Positions 1 through 7,209 of a stretch of 21,943 nucleotides of DNA are shown one piece after another. Positions within the stretch are counted from its first letter, which is position 1. Each line of letters begins with the position of its first letter. Source of the DNA: Betaproteobacteria bacterium (GTDB lineage: Bacteria; Pseudomonadota; Gammaproteobacteria; Burkholderiales; SG8-39); the NCBI GenBank assembly GCA_012274205.1, contig JAAOZY010000253.1:1-21943 (forward strand). The letters are read 5' to 3'. The position numbers and the translations under genes were made by a program. The notes beneath the pieces were generated by a model. It saw only the letters and a list, made by a program, of their open reading frames with translations. It did no database searches and was not told where the DNA came from.

Positions 1-1370
1 AAGCCAAGCTCGACGCCATACGCAGAGTGCTTGCGGCCGGCGCGAACTACGGCCGCGCGGGTGCCGGGCGCGGGCGCCCGATTTTGGTCGAATTCGTCTC
101 GGCCAACCCCACCGGTCCGCTGCACGTCGGCCACGGGCGCCAGGCGGCGCTCGGCGATGCCATTTCGGCGCTGCTCGAAGCGCAGGACTGGAAGGTCACG
201 CGCGAGTTTTATTACAACGACGCCGGCGTGCAGATCGACAATCTGGCTCTGTCGGTGCAGGCGCGCGCGCGCGAACAAAGGCGCGAGCCGGTGAGCTTCC
301 CCGAATCGGGCTACCACGGCGAATACATACGCGAGATCGCCGCGGATTATCTTGCCACCGGCGCCGATGCGGGCGATCTCGCCGCGGTGCGCAGGTTCGC
401 GGTCGCGGCGCTGCGGCGCGAGCAGGACGAAGACCTGCGCGCATTCGGCGTGAAGTTCGACACCTATTACCTGGAGTCCTCGCTCTACACCGATGGCAAG
501 GTCGAGGCGGCGGTAAGCGCGCTGGTCGCCTCGGGCAAAACCTACGAACAGGACGGCGCGCTGTGGCTCAGGACCACGGACTACGGCGACGACAAGGATC
601 GCGTGATGCGCAAATCCGACGGCAGCCACACCTATTTCGTGCCGGACGTCGCCTACCACGTGAGCAAATGGCAGCGCGGATTCACCCATGCGGTCAATAT
701 CCAGGGCTCGGATCATCATGGCACGGTGGCGCGCGTGCGCGCCGGCCTGCAGGCGCTGCGCGCGGTGACCGGCGCCGCCATCCCGCGCGATTACCCAGCC
801 TACGTGCTGCACAAGATGGTGACGGTGATGAAGGGCGGCGAGGAGGTAAAGCTGTCCAAGCGCGCCGGCAGCTATGTCACCGTACGCGAACTGATCGACG
901 AAGTCGGCCGCGACGCCGTGCGTTTCTTCCTGGTTTCGCGCAAGGCGGACACCGAGTTCGTGTTCGATATCGACCTCGCCAAGGCGCAGACCGAGGACAA
1001 TCCGGTGTATTACGTGCAGTATGCGCACGCGCGCATCTGCTCGGTGCTGGCTCAGGCGGGCGTAGACGCCCACTCGCTCGCCGCATGCGAGCTTGCGCCG
1101 CTCACGCACGCGCGCGAACTCGCACTGGCGCAGCGCCTGGCCGAATTCCCCGAGTTGCTGGCCGAAGCCGCAAGCGGCTTCGCCCCGCATATGGTCGCGT
1201 TCTACCTGCGCGAACTGGCAGGCGAGTTCCACAGCTACTATAATGCCGAGCGCGTGCTCGTCGACGACGGCAAGCTCAGGCTGGCGCGGCTGGCGCTGAT
1301 TCTGGCAGTACGCCAGGTGCTGCAAAACGGACTAGCGCTACTGCGCGTGAATGCGCCGGAGAAAATGTGA
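1..1370 (+). CDS. argS: Arginyl-tRNA synthetase (5'-truncated by window edge)
   Basis: Class I aminoacyl-tRNA synthetase that charges tRNA-Arg with arginine in the cytoplasm. The frame is open from base 3 with no start in the window. About 455 residues are visible against roughly 560-580 for the family, so about 110-120 N-terminal residues lie upstream. The HIGH signature appears as HVGH (123-134) inside SANPTGPLHVGHGR. The KMSKS loop appears as KLSKR (849-863). The C-terminal part (about 1000-1370), with YVQYAHARICSVL and a helical end reaching RVNAPEKM, fits the DALR anticodon-binding domain. The stop is TGA at 1368-1370. A hairpin and a palindromic repeat follow before the SPOR gene. Identity is near certain; only the N-terminus is unseen. 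Confidence 0.97.
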   Translation, partial: AKLDAIRRVLAAGANYGRAGAGRGRPILVEFVSANPTGPLHVGHGRQAALGDAISALLEAQDWKVTREFYYNDAGVQIDNLALSVQARAREQRREPVSFPESGYHGEYIREIAADYLATGADAGDLAAVRRFAVAALRREQDEDLRAFGVKFDTYYLESSLYTDGKVEAAVSALVASGKTYEQDGALWLRTTDYGDDKDRVMRKSDGSHTYFVPDVAYHVSKWQRGFTHAVNIQGSDHHGTVARVRAGLQALRAVTGAAIPRDYPAYVLHKMVTVMKGGEEVKLSKRAGSYVTVRELIDEVGRDAVRFFLVSRKADTEFVFDIDLAKAQTEDNPVYYVQYAHARICSVLAQAGVDAHSLAACELAPLTHARELALAQRLAEFPELLAEAASGFAPHMVAFYLRELAGEFHSYYNAERVLVDDGKLRLARLALILAVRQVLQNGLALLRVNAPEKM

Positions 1371-1373
1371 ATT

Positions 1374-1398
1374 GCCGTTTCCTTTGTATCGAAACGGC
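1374..1398 (+). terminator. Hairpin directly after argS
   Basis: Perfect 8-bp inverted repeat, GCCGTTTC and GAAACGGC, around a 9-nt loop, starting 3 bases after the argS stop. There is no T-run directly after it, so it is at best a weak intrinsic terminator or an mRNA 3'-end stabiliser. The repeat hairpin that follows (1414-1435) does have four T's at its 3' end. Confidence 0.4.
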
Positions 1399-1403
1399 CC
1401 AGA

Positions 1404-1439
1404 CCTGGGGAGTATGAGGGGGCAGGCTCCCTCATTTTG
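1404..1439 (+). repeat. Palindromic dispersed repeat, copy 1
   Basis: The stretch holds ATGAGGG (1414-1420), an 8-nt loop and CCCTCAT (1429-1435), running into TTTT (1435-1438). The lead-in GGGGAGTATGAGGGG recurs at 2110-2123, and the element resembles 16056-16087. The stem plus T-run could also act as an intrinsic terminator between argS and the SPOR gene. The repeat call comes from comparing the three copies by eye. Confidence 0.6.
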
Positions 1440-1452
1440 CACTGAGCTATAA

Positions 1453-2031
1453 ATGGCGAAAGAGAACAAACCGAGAGCGATGGCGAAGAGAAAGAACAGC
1501 GGCGGCACGCTGATCGGGATATTCATCGGCCTGATCCTCGGCCTGTGCATTGCCGTCGGGGTCGCCTGGTACATGAACAAGACGCCGATTCCGTTTCTCA
1601 CCAAAGTGAAGCCGCCGGAGAAGGCAGCGGCGGAACCGGGCAAAGCGATCGTGAAGCCGGACGAAAAGACCACGCAGCAGGTGGAGAAGCCGCGCTTCGA
1701 GTTCTACAAGATCCTGCCCGGGGCAGAGGAGCCCGTGACCGAACAGCAGATCAAGCAGGCCGCCAAGGCGGGCGCCGCCGCGGAAAACTACCTGCTTCAG
1801 GCCGGCGCGTTCCAGAATCCTGCCGACGCCGACAATCTGAAGGCCCGGCTTGCCTTGATCGGAGTGGAAGCGAGCGTCGAACCGATCGACCTGCCGGAAA
1901 AAGGCACCTGGTACCGCGTGCGCGTGGGGCCTTACTCCAAACTGGATGAAATAAACCGCGTGCGCCAGACCCTGGCGCAGAACGGAATCGAAGCTTCGCT
2001 GGTCAAAATCAAGGATTCCGGCTCGCACTGA
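1453..2031 (+). CDS. SPOR-domain inner-membrane protein (FtsN-like)
   Basis: 192 residues. A basic N-terminus (about residues 1-17) is followed by one membrane helix (about 18-40, GTLIGIFIGLILGLCIAVGV). A Pro/Lys/Glu-rich periplasmic linker with the FYKILPG segment (about 84-90) follows, and then a C-terminal SPOR domain (about 111-187: ENYLLQAGAFQNPADADNLK to YRVRVGPY). SPOR domains bind denuded septal peptidoglycan, so a cell-division or envelope role at the septum is inferred. The layout is that of FtsN-like proteins, which betaproteobacteria often encode beside argS and dsbA. The start is ATG 1453, which has no strong Shine-Dalgarno; ATG 1480 is an alternative that still leaves the helix intact. 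Whether it is the true FtsN cannot be told from sequence alone. Confidence 0.9.
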   Translation: MAKENKPRAMAKRKNSGGTLIGIFIGLILGLCIAVGVAWYMNKTPIPFLTKVKPPEKAAAEPGKAIVKPDEKTTQQVEKPRFEFYKILPGAEEPVTEQQIKQAAKAGAAAENYLLQAGAFQNPADADNLKARLALIGVEASVEPIDLPEKGTWYRVRVGPYSKLDEINRVRQTLAQNGIEASLVKIKDSGSH

Positions 2032-2074
2032 GCGATTTCTTTCCGGAGCCCGCGGCGAGCGTCGGCTTGGAACC

Positions 2075-2099
2075 CGTTGCAAAATGAAATTTTGCAACG
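2075..2099 (+). terminator. Strong 11-bp hairpin after SPOR gene
   Basis: Perfect inverted repeat CGTTGCAAAAT and ATTTTGCAACG with a GAA triloop, 43 bases after the SPOR stop. Because the top of the stem is A/T-rich, both strands carry a short T-run within the stem, but none follows it. It could be a transcription end point or an operator-like palindrome upstream of dsbA. It sits directly before repeat copy 2. Confidence 0.45.
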
Positions 2100-2100
2100 C

Positions 2101-2142
2101 CCAATATAGGGGAGTATGAGGGGAGTTATCCCCTCATGTTGA
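2101..2142 (+). repeat. Palindromic dispersed repeat, copy 2
   Basis: Perfect 8-bp arms ATGAGGGG (2116-2123) and CCCCTCAT (2130-2137) around AGTTAT, followed by GTTG. The lead-in CCAATATAGGGGAGTATG shares CCAATAT plus a G-run with copy 3 (16020) and GGGGAGTATGAGGGG with copy 1. It lies in the leader of dsbA. The rest of the SPOR-dsbA gap (2143-2224) shows only the dsbA ribosome binding site. Confidence 0.6.
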
Positions 2143-2224
2143 AATAGTCTCTCGCTGCGGCCCGGATTGCGCAGGCGCGATGGGCAGATCCCCTCGTTTT
2201 GTAGCAGGATATCAGGAGAAACAA

Positions 2225-2869
2225 ATGTTCAAACGGCTCATTGCGGCTTTGATTCTATTTGGCGCGACCGGTCTGGCGCAGGCACAGCCTACGGCGGGCG
2301 TCGAGTATCGTGATTTGTCCCCGCCCCAGCCCACCGATATTCCGGGCAAGATCGAAGTCATCGAGTTTTTCTGGTATGGCTGCCCGCATTGCTACGATTT
2401 CGAGCCGGTGCTCGAACCATGGGTGAAAAAGCTGCCGAAGGACGTGCATTTCCGCCGCGTACCGGCCATGTTCAACGAAGAGTACGCGCAGGGCGCGCGC
2501 GCCTACTATGCGCTCGATGCGATCGGCCAGGAGGAGCGCCTGCACAAGGCGCTGTTCGACGCGGTGCACACCGGCTCGCGATTGCGCGTCGGCAATGAAG
2601 CGGCGCTGACGGAATGGCTGGGCAAGCACGGCGTGGACACGAAGAAATTCGCCGCCGCCTACCGCTCCTTCAGCGTGGAGGGCAAGCTCAAGCGCGCCGC
2701 GCAGCTCACGCAGTCGTTCAAGATCGAGGGCGTGCCGTCGATGGCGGTCGACGGCCGCTACGTCGTCATCACGGATAACATCAGGTCGTTCGAGCAGTTG
2801 CTCTCCGTCACCGATTACCTGATCGAGCAGGAGCGCAAGAAGGGCGGCAAGCCTGCGCAGAGGAAATAG
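2225..2869 (+). CDS. dsbA: Thiol:disulfide interchange protein DsbA
   Basis: 214 residues. A signal peptide (MFKRLIAALILFGATGLAQA, cleavage near residue 20) precedes a thioredoxin-fold domain. The redox motif CPHC is at residues 53-56 in FFWYGCPHCYDFEP, and the cis-proline loop is in EGVPSMAVDG. CPHC is the motif of classical DsbA, the periplasmic oxidant that introduces disulfide bonds and is reoxidised by DsbB. ATG 2225 is chosen over the longer frame from 2180 because AGGAG lies at the right distance upstream (about 2212-2216) and the signal peptide begins here. A second DsbA-like gene follows 116 bp later. No dsbB is seen in the window. Confidence 0.93.
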   Translation: MFKRLIAALILFGATGLAQAQPTAGVEYRDLSPPQPTDIPGKIEVIEFFWYGCPHCYDFEPVLEPWVKKLPKDVHFRRVPAMFNEEYAQGARAYYALDAIGQEERLHKALFDAVHTGSRLRVGNEAALTEWLGKHGVDTKKFAAAYRSFSVEGKLKRAAQLTQSFKIEGVPSMAVDGRYVVITDNIRSFEQLLSVTDYLIEQERKKGGKPAQRK

Positions 2870-2921
2870 GCAGGCACGGGCGGGCTAGCATGGCGGCAAT
2901 CTGCGCCCGGCACCGGCAGTT

Positions 2922-2951
2922 TTGGCAAAGCCCGCCGGATAAGCTTATTAT
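2922..2951 (+). promoter_or_regulatory. Putative sigma70 promoter of second DsbA-like gene
   Basis: TTGGCA (2922-2927), an 18-bp spacer and TATTAT (2946-2951), ending 34 bp before ATG 2986. The stretch is AT-rich against a GC-rich background. Its presence between the two dsbA paralogues suggests the second can be transcribed independently. This is motif evidence only. Confidence 0.45.
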
Positions 2952-2985
2952 TCTCACTTCCAGTTTGCCCCCGGGGAAAGCGACC

Positions 2986-3627
2986 ATGACCTTTCTGAGA
3001 AACGCGCTGGCGCTGCTGCTGCTCGCCCTCGCCGCCGCCGCCCATGCCCAGGCGCCCTCCGCGCTCGAGCCAGGCCGCAACTACATCCGGCTCGACAAGC
3101 CGTATGCGGTGGCAAGCGCGGACAAGATCGAAGTTATCGAGTTTTTTTACTACGGCTGTCCGGTCTGCTACGAACTCGAGCCGAAGCTGTCACGCTGGTA
3201 TTTCAACGGGCCGGCCTCGGTAGTGCTGCGCCGCGTGCCGGCGCTGTCCTCGGACAACTGGGACAATTTCGCCAAATTGTTCTACACACTGGAAGCCATG
3301 GGCCAGCTGGGGCGCCTGCACTGGCCGGTATATGACAATTTCCACTTCAACGGCCTCAAGCTCAACGAAGAGCAGGTCGCTGCGGCCTGGGTCGCGCACA
3401 ACGGCCTCGACAAGCAGAAGTTCATCGACATCTACAACTCGCCGCAGATCAAGGCGAAGCTCGCCGCGGCACACGTGCTGATGCAGGCGTTCGAAATCAA
3501 GGGCGTTCCGAGCATCGTGGTCGACGGCAAGTTCCTCACTTCCGCGCGCATGACCGGCGGCACCAGCGAGCTGATACAGGTGGTGCAGCAGCTGGTCGAG
3601 CTGGCGCGCAAGGAGCGCGGAAAATAG
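2986..3627 (+). CDS. DsbA-family periplasmic thiol oxidoreductase, CPVC type
   Basis: 213 residues. A strong signal peptide (MTFLRNALALLLLALAAAAHA) is followed by a DsbA fold clearly paralogous to the preceding gene: KIEVIEFFYYGCPVCYELEP against KIEVIEFFWYGCPHCYDFEP. The active site is CPVC (residues 58-61) and the cis-Pro loop is KGVPSIVVDG. Changing the dipeptide from PH to PV usually shifts redox potential and partner choice, so a more specialised substrate range than DsbA is inferred. ATG 2986 is chosen because it starts the signal peptide and has GGGGAAAG upstream; the frame itself is open from 2890. It ends 8 bp before an SDR relic. Confidence 0.88.
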   Translation: MTFLRNALALLLLALAAAAHAQAPSALEPGRNYIRLDKPYAVASADKIEVIEFFYYGCPVCYELEPKLSRWYFNGPASVVLRRVPALSSDNWDNFAKLFYTLEAMGQLGRLHWPVYDNFHFNGLKLNEEQVAAAWVAHNGLDKQKFIDIYNSPQIKAKLAAAHVLMQAFEIKGVPSIVVDGKFLTSARMTGGTSELIQVVQQLVELARKERGK

Positions 3628-3635
3628 CGGCGCCG

Positions 3636-3713
3636 GTGCCGCTCAGGCTCTGCATCACCGGCGCCTGCAGCGGAATCGGCGCAGGGATCGCGCCGCGCGA
3701 TCCGGCGATCTGA
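3636..3713 (+). pseudogene. Remnant of a short-chain dehydrogenase N-terminus
   Basis: A 25-codon frame from GTG 3636 to TGA 3711-3713 reads VPLRLCITGACSGIGAGIAP and a few more residues. This matches the first beta strand and TGxxxGIG cofactor loop of classical SDRs (compare ITGASSGIGxxLA). The similarity stops after about 20 residues, where a full SDR would continue for about 230 more. An SDR gene next to dsbA is, as I recall, common in related betaproteobacteria, so this looks like the stump of a deleted gene. It is short enough that chance resemblance cannot be excluded. Confidence 0.5.
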
Positions 3714-3720
3714 GCGCCAT

Positions 3721-4512
3721 ATGTGGCGCGACGCCGCCGGCACGCAGCACCCGCGCGCGCAAACCCCGGCGCGCATCGTTTCGCTGGTGCCCTCGCTCAC
3801 CGAGCTGGTGTGCGAGCTCGGTCTGGCGCCCCAGCTGGTGGGCCGCAGCGGCTTCTGCGTGCATCCGCGCGAAACCCTGCAGCGCGTGCCTAAGGTCGGC
3901 GGCACGAAGGACGTGGACCTGGCGAAAGTGCGTGCGCTCGCGCCCACGCACGTGCTGCTGAATATCGACGAGAACGAGAAGCCGACGGCCGCGGCACTGG
4001 CGCAATTCGTGCCGCATCTGATCGTCACCCATCCGCTCTCCCCGCAGGACAATCCGGGCCTTTACCGCCTGCTCGGCGGAATTTTCGGCCGCGAGCGGGA
4101 GGCCGAGGCACTGTGCGCACGGTTCGAGCAGGCCCTCGACGCGCTGATCCGGGCCGCGCGCGCCTGGCCGCGGCGGCGCGTGCTGTACCTGATCTGGAAG
4201 GACCCGTGGATGACGGTTTCGCGCGATACGTACATATCGCGCACGCTCGCGCTGGCCGGTTTGGATACCGCGCCGGAAGTCGCGTCGGTGCGCTACCCCG
4301 AAGTGAAGCTGGACGAAACCGTGCTGCGCGACGTGGGGCTGGTGCTGCTGCCGGGCGAGCCTTATCGTTTTCGCGAGCGCGACGCGGCCGAACTGCGCGC
4401 GCTGCCTGCGATGTGCGGCAAGACAGTGGCTCGCATCGACGGCGAGATGACCTCCTGGTACGGCAGCCGCGCCGTTGCAGGCATGGACTACCTGCGCAGA
4501 TTCAGGGCCTGA
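3721..4512 (+). CDS. BtuF-like helical-backbone metal/cobalamin receptor
   Basis: 263 residues of the Fe/B12 periplasmic-binding fold: ARIVSLVPSLTELVCELGLA at the start of lobe 1, GRSGFCVHP, KVGGTKDVDLAKVRALAPTHV, and lobe 2 from about residue 155. BtuF proteins bind vitamin B12 for import by BtuCD. The N-terminus (MWRDAAGTQHPRAQ) is not a signal peptide, and no permease or ATPase gene adjoins, so a cytosolic or standalone binding role is possible. The start ATG 3721 lies inside a small palindrome (GCGCCA-TATG-TGGCGC, 3714-3729) and has no clear Shine-Dalgarno. It is followed by the convergent liv cluster with a 27-bp gap. The ligand is uncertain. Confidence 0.8.
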   Translation: MWRDAAGTQHPRAQTPARIVSLVPSLTELVCELGLAPQLVGRSGFCVHPRETLQRVPKVGGTKDVDLAKVRALAPTHVLLNIDENEKPTAAALAQFVPHLIVTHPLSPQDNPGLYRLLGGIFGREREAEALCARFEQALDALIRAARAWPRRRVLYLIWKDPWMTVSRDTYISRTLALAGLDTAPEVASVRYPEVKLDETVLRDVGLVLLPGEPYRFRERDAAELRALPAMCGKTVARIDGEMTSWYGSRAVAGMDYLRRFRA

Positions 4513-4539
4513 GCGGCAACACGACGGCCCAGCGGCAGC

Positions 4540-5409
4540 TCAGCCGCCGAGGAACAGGCGGCCGACGTCCGGATTCTCCAGCAGCGCATTCCCCGTCGCG
4601 GCCATTGCGGTCTCGCCCGAAACCAGCACATAGCCGATGTCGGCGAATTCCAGGCCTTTCTTGGCGTTCTGCTCCACCATGAGGATGGTCTTGCCTTCCT
4701 GGTGCTGAAGGTCGTGCAGGATCTCGAACACCATGTCGATGAAGCGCGGCTCCAGGCCGATCGAAGGTTCGTCGACCAACAGCACATCTGGCTCCATCAC
4801 CAGCGCGCGCGAGATCTCCAGCAGGCGCCGCTCGCCGCCCGACAGCACTTTCGCCGCATGACTGCGGCGCGCGGCGAGGCGGCTGTACTTGTCGAATACA
4901 CGCTCGGCGGCCGCTTTCGCCTTCGCATGGGAGTGCAGCAGATAGCCTCCCATCAGCAGGTTCTCTTCCACCGTCATGTTCGGGAACACCGACTTGTCCT
5001 GCATGATATAGGCGACGCGCGCCTCCTTGAGCTTGCGCTCAGAGCCCAGGTGCGTGATGTCGCGCCGGTCGCTGCCCGACCCTACCGTGATTTCACCGCC
5101 GTAGATCTGGGTAAAGCCATAGATCGAGTGCAGCACCGTCGATTTTCCGGCCCCGTTGGGGCCGATCAGGCACAGGGACTGGCCGCGTCCCACGTGCAGG
5201 GTGAGGTCGTGCAGGATCTCCATGTTGCCGTACCCGGCGCGCAGGTTCCTGATGGAAAGGAAGGGCTCGTTGCCCGCCAGCGCCTTCAGCTCCGATTCGG
5301 GAATCTCGACGCGCAGTTCCTCGGCCTGACGCGCGACATCGTCGACCGACAGGACGAGGTCGACGGAGCCCTCGTGGTAACCGGCGGCGCGCGCCATTGG
5401 GCCAGCCAT
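4540..5409 (-). CDS. livF: Branched-chain amino acid ABC transporter ATPase LivF
   Basis: 289 residues. The ABC domain begins near residue 50 (FLSIRNLRAGYGNMEIL) with Walker A GPNGAGKS, signature LSGGE, Walker B VLLVDEPS and the switch His replaced by the usual LivF VEQNA. It pairs with LivG to power the importer. It is longer than typical LivF (about 235-240) because of an approximately 48-residue acidic N-terminal extension (SVDLVLSVDDVARQAEELRV). Within that extension only ATG 5409 and ATG 5397 offer starts, so the extra part should be translated. It starts one base after the livG stop, so the two are probably translationally coupled. It is the last gene of the operon. Confidence 0.93.
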   Translation of the reverse strand: MAGPMARAAGYHEGSVDLVLSVDDVARQAEELRVEIPESELKALAGNEPFLSIRNLRAGYGNMEILHDLTLHVGRGQSLCLIGPNGAGKSTVLHSIYGFTQIYGGEITVGSGSDRRDITHLGSERKLKEARVAYIMQDKSVFPNMTVEENLLMGGYLLHSHAKAKAAAERVFDKYSRLAARRSHAAKVLSGGERRLLEISRALVMEPDVLLVDEPSIGLEPRFIDMVFEILHDLQHQEGKTILMVEQNAKKGLEFADIGYVLVSGETAMAATGNALLENPDVGRLFLGG

Positions 5410-5410
5410 A

Positions 5411-6157
5411 TCAGTGCGCTCCCAGATAGGCGTCTATCACGCGCTGGTCGTCGCGTATCTCGGCGGGCGAGCCGCTGGCGAGCATTTCGCCGTGCGACAT
5501 GCAGTAAATATGGTTCGCGAGATTCATGATCACCCGCATATTGTGCTCGATCACGAACAGCGTGATGCCGAACTCCTGGTTGGCGCGCTTGAGGCGGTCG
5601 ATCAGCCCGTTGATCAGGGTCGGGTTGATGCCTGCGGTGGGTTCGTCCAGCAGCAGCACCTTCGGCTCATTCATCAGCGCCATCGCAAATTCGAGCAGCT
5701 TTTGCTGCCCGAAGGACAAGGATCCCGCGACCAGCGTGCGCTTGGAATACAAGCCCACGAATTCCAGCAGATGCTCGGCCTTCTCGATCAGTTCGGGCGA
5801 GTAGCGCCCGAACATGTTCTGCCATGCGTGCTCTCGGTGCGACAGGGAAATCAGCAGATTCTGAATGCAGTCCATTTTCGCGAATATGCGCGTCTGCTGG
5901 AAGGTGCGCAGCATGCCGAGCCGCGCGATCTGCTGCACCGACAGGCGCGAAATCTCCCGGCCTTCGAACAGGATCGATCCGTGATCGATCGGATACTGGC
6001 CGACGATCGAATTGAACAGTGTGGTCTTGCCCGAGCCGTTCGGGCCGATCAGTCCGGTGATTTCGCCCGGCGTCACCTTGAGCGACACATTGTCATTCGC
6101 AACGACGCCGCCGAACGCCTTGGTAACGCCGCGCACCTCTATGACCGCGCCGCTCAT
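5411..6157 (-). CDS. livG: Branched-chain amino acid ABC transporter ATPase LivG
   Basis: 248 residues. ABC ATPase of the LivG type: Walker A GPNGSGKTT, Q-loop RTFQQTRIF, signature LSFGQQ, Walker B VLLLDEPTAG, and switch histidine in VIEHNM. The C-terminal tail ASGSPAEIRDDQRVIDAYLG is typical of LivG. ATG 6157 (MSGAVIEVRGVTKAFGG) is chosen because it overlaps the livM stop as ATGA and matches the family's usual N-terminus; the same frame is open further upstream inside livM. It acts with LivF at the cytoplasmic face of the LivHM permease. Confidence 0.95.
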   Translation of the reverse strand: MSGAVIEVRGVTKAFGGVVANDNVSLKVTPGEITGLIGPNGSGKTTLFNSIVGQYPIDHGSILFEGREISRLSVQQIARLGMLRTFQQTRIFAKMDCIQNLLISLSHREHAWQNMFGRYSPELIEKAEHLLEFVGLYSKRTLVAGSLSFGQQKLLEFAMALMNEPKVLLLDEPTAGINPTLINGLIDRLKRANQEFGITLFVIEHNMRVIMNLANHIYCMSHGEMLASGSPAEIRDDQRVIDAYLGAH

Positions 6158-7209
6158 GTGCTGCGCCCGGCTTTGCCGAGTTCCTTGGCCGAGCGCGTCT
6201 CGACCTGCACGCCGAACCACTGCGGCCGGCGCGCCCGCAGCCAGCCGAGGATGCCCTGCTGGAAATAGACCACGTTGACGATGATCAGCACGCCGAGCGC
6301 GATGTACTGCCAGCCGAGCAGGTAGGTCCAGGTGAGTTCGCGCAGCGTATAGAACAGGGTGGCGCCGAGGATCGGGCCCCACAGCGTTCCCTTGCCGCCG
6401 AGCAGGGTCATCGCGACCATGAAAATGCCGAAGGTTAGCGTCGGGTAGGCGGTCTCCAGCGGCTCGATGAAGCCGGTCATGTTGCCGAACAGCGCGCCGG
6501 CGATTCCCAGGAAGAAAGCCGAAACCGACCAGGCGACCATCTTGTAGCGCCCGGTGTGCAGGCCGAGCGCTTCGGCCTTGTCCTCGTCATCGCGAATCGC
6601 GTTTATCGCCAGGCTGAAGCGGGTGCTGTAGAGCCAGCGCAGGAACAGGAAGCACAAGACGGTCGCGGCCATGCAGGCGTAGTAGAAGAAACGCTCGCGC
6701 ATCCCCGGACCGCCGGGAAAGACCGGCATGGAAATCCCGCTGCCGCCGCCGACGTAGTCCCAGGCGTTGGTCAGTTCGGCTGCGGCGATGGCCACTCCCA
6801 GAGTGCCGATGGCGAAGTAGGGCCCGCGCAGGCCCAACAGGATCCAGCTCAGGATCGCTGCCACGACCACCGGCACGATCGCGGCCAGGAACACGCCCAA
6901 GGCGAGGCCCATGTAGTACTGCTGATCGGTAAAGTCGATCTTGATCGCGCCGCTGGCGGCCGTATATTCGGCAACGTCGTAGACCAGGCCGATCTGCGTC
7001 ACTGCGCAGATGTACATGCCAAGACCGAAAAACAGGATATTGCCGAGAGAGTTGTAGCCCATCTGGCCGCCCATGGTGTCCCAGGTCATGGCGAACAGCA
7101 CGAATACCCAGAACACCGCGAACTGCACCGCGTGCGCGGGGAACAGGAAAGGCGCGGCGATGCCCGCCGCCAGGAGCAGCAGGTGCAGCGCGAGCGAGCG
7201 CCGGCTCAT
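6154..7209 (-). CDS. livM: Branched-chain amino acid ABC permease LivM
   Basis: 351 residues. A multi-span membrane protein starting MSRRSLALHLLLLAAGIAAP, with the conserved LivM segment MGYNSLGNILFFGLGMY, the loop GLRGPYFAIGTLGVAIAAAE and the cytoplasmic EAA-like loop INAIRDDEDKAEALGL that contacts the ATPases. It ends with a hydrophilic tail of about 30 residues. The start ATG 7209 overlaps the livH stop by 4 bp (ATGA); the longer frame running back into livH is not the gene. An approximately 25-residue polar insert (VYDVAEYTAASGAIKIDFTD) between early helices is probably periplasmic. Confidence 0.93.
   Translation of the reverse strand: MSRRSLALHLLLLAAGIAAPFLFPAHAVQFAVFWVFVLFAMTWDTMGGQMGYNSLGNILFFGLGMYICAVTQIGLVYDVAEYTAASGAIKIDFTDQQYYMGLALGVFLAAIVPVVVAAILSWILLGLRGPYFAIGTLGVAIAAAELTNAWDYVGGGSGISMPVFPGGPGMRERFFYYACMAATVLCFLFLRWLYSTRFSLAINAIRDDEDKAEALGLHTGRYKMVAWSVSAFFLGIAGALFGNMTGFIEPLETAYPTLTFGIFMVAMTLLGGKGTLWGPILGATLFYTLRELTWTYLLGWQYIALGVLIIVNVVYFQQGILGWLRARRPQWFGVQVETRSAKELGKAGRST

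Noticed and set aside
3714..3729. Palindrome around the start codon of the BtuF-like gene as a regulatory hairpin
   Set aside because: The arms are only 6 bp in a GC-rich genome, which can easily arise by chance.
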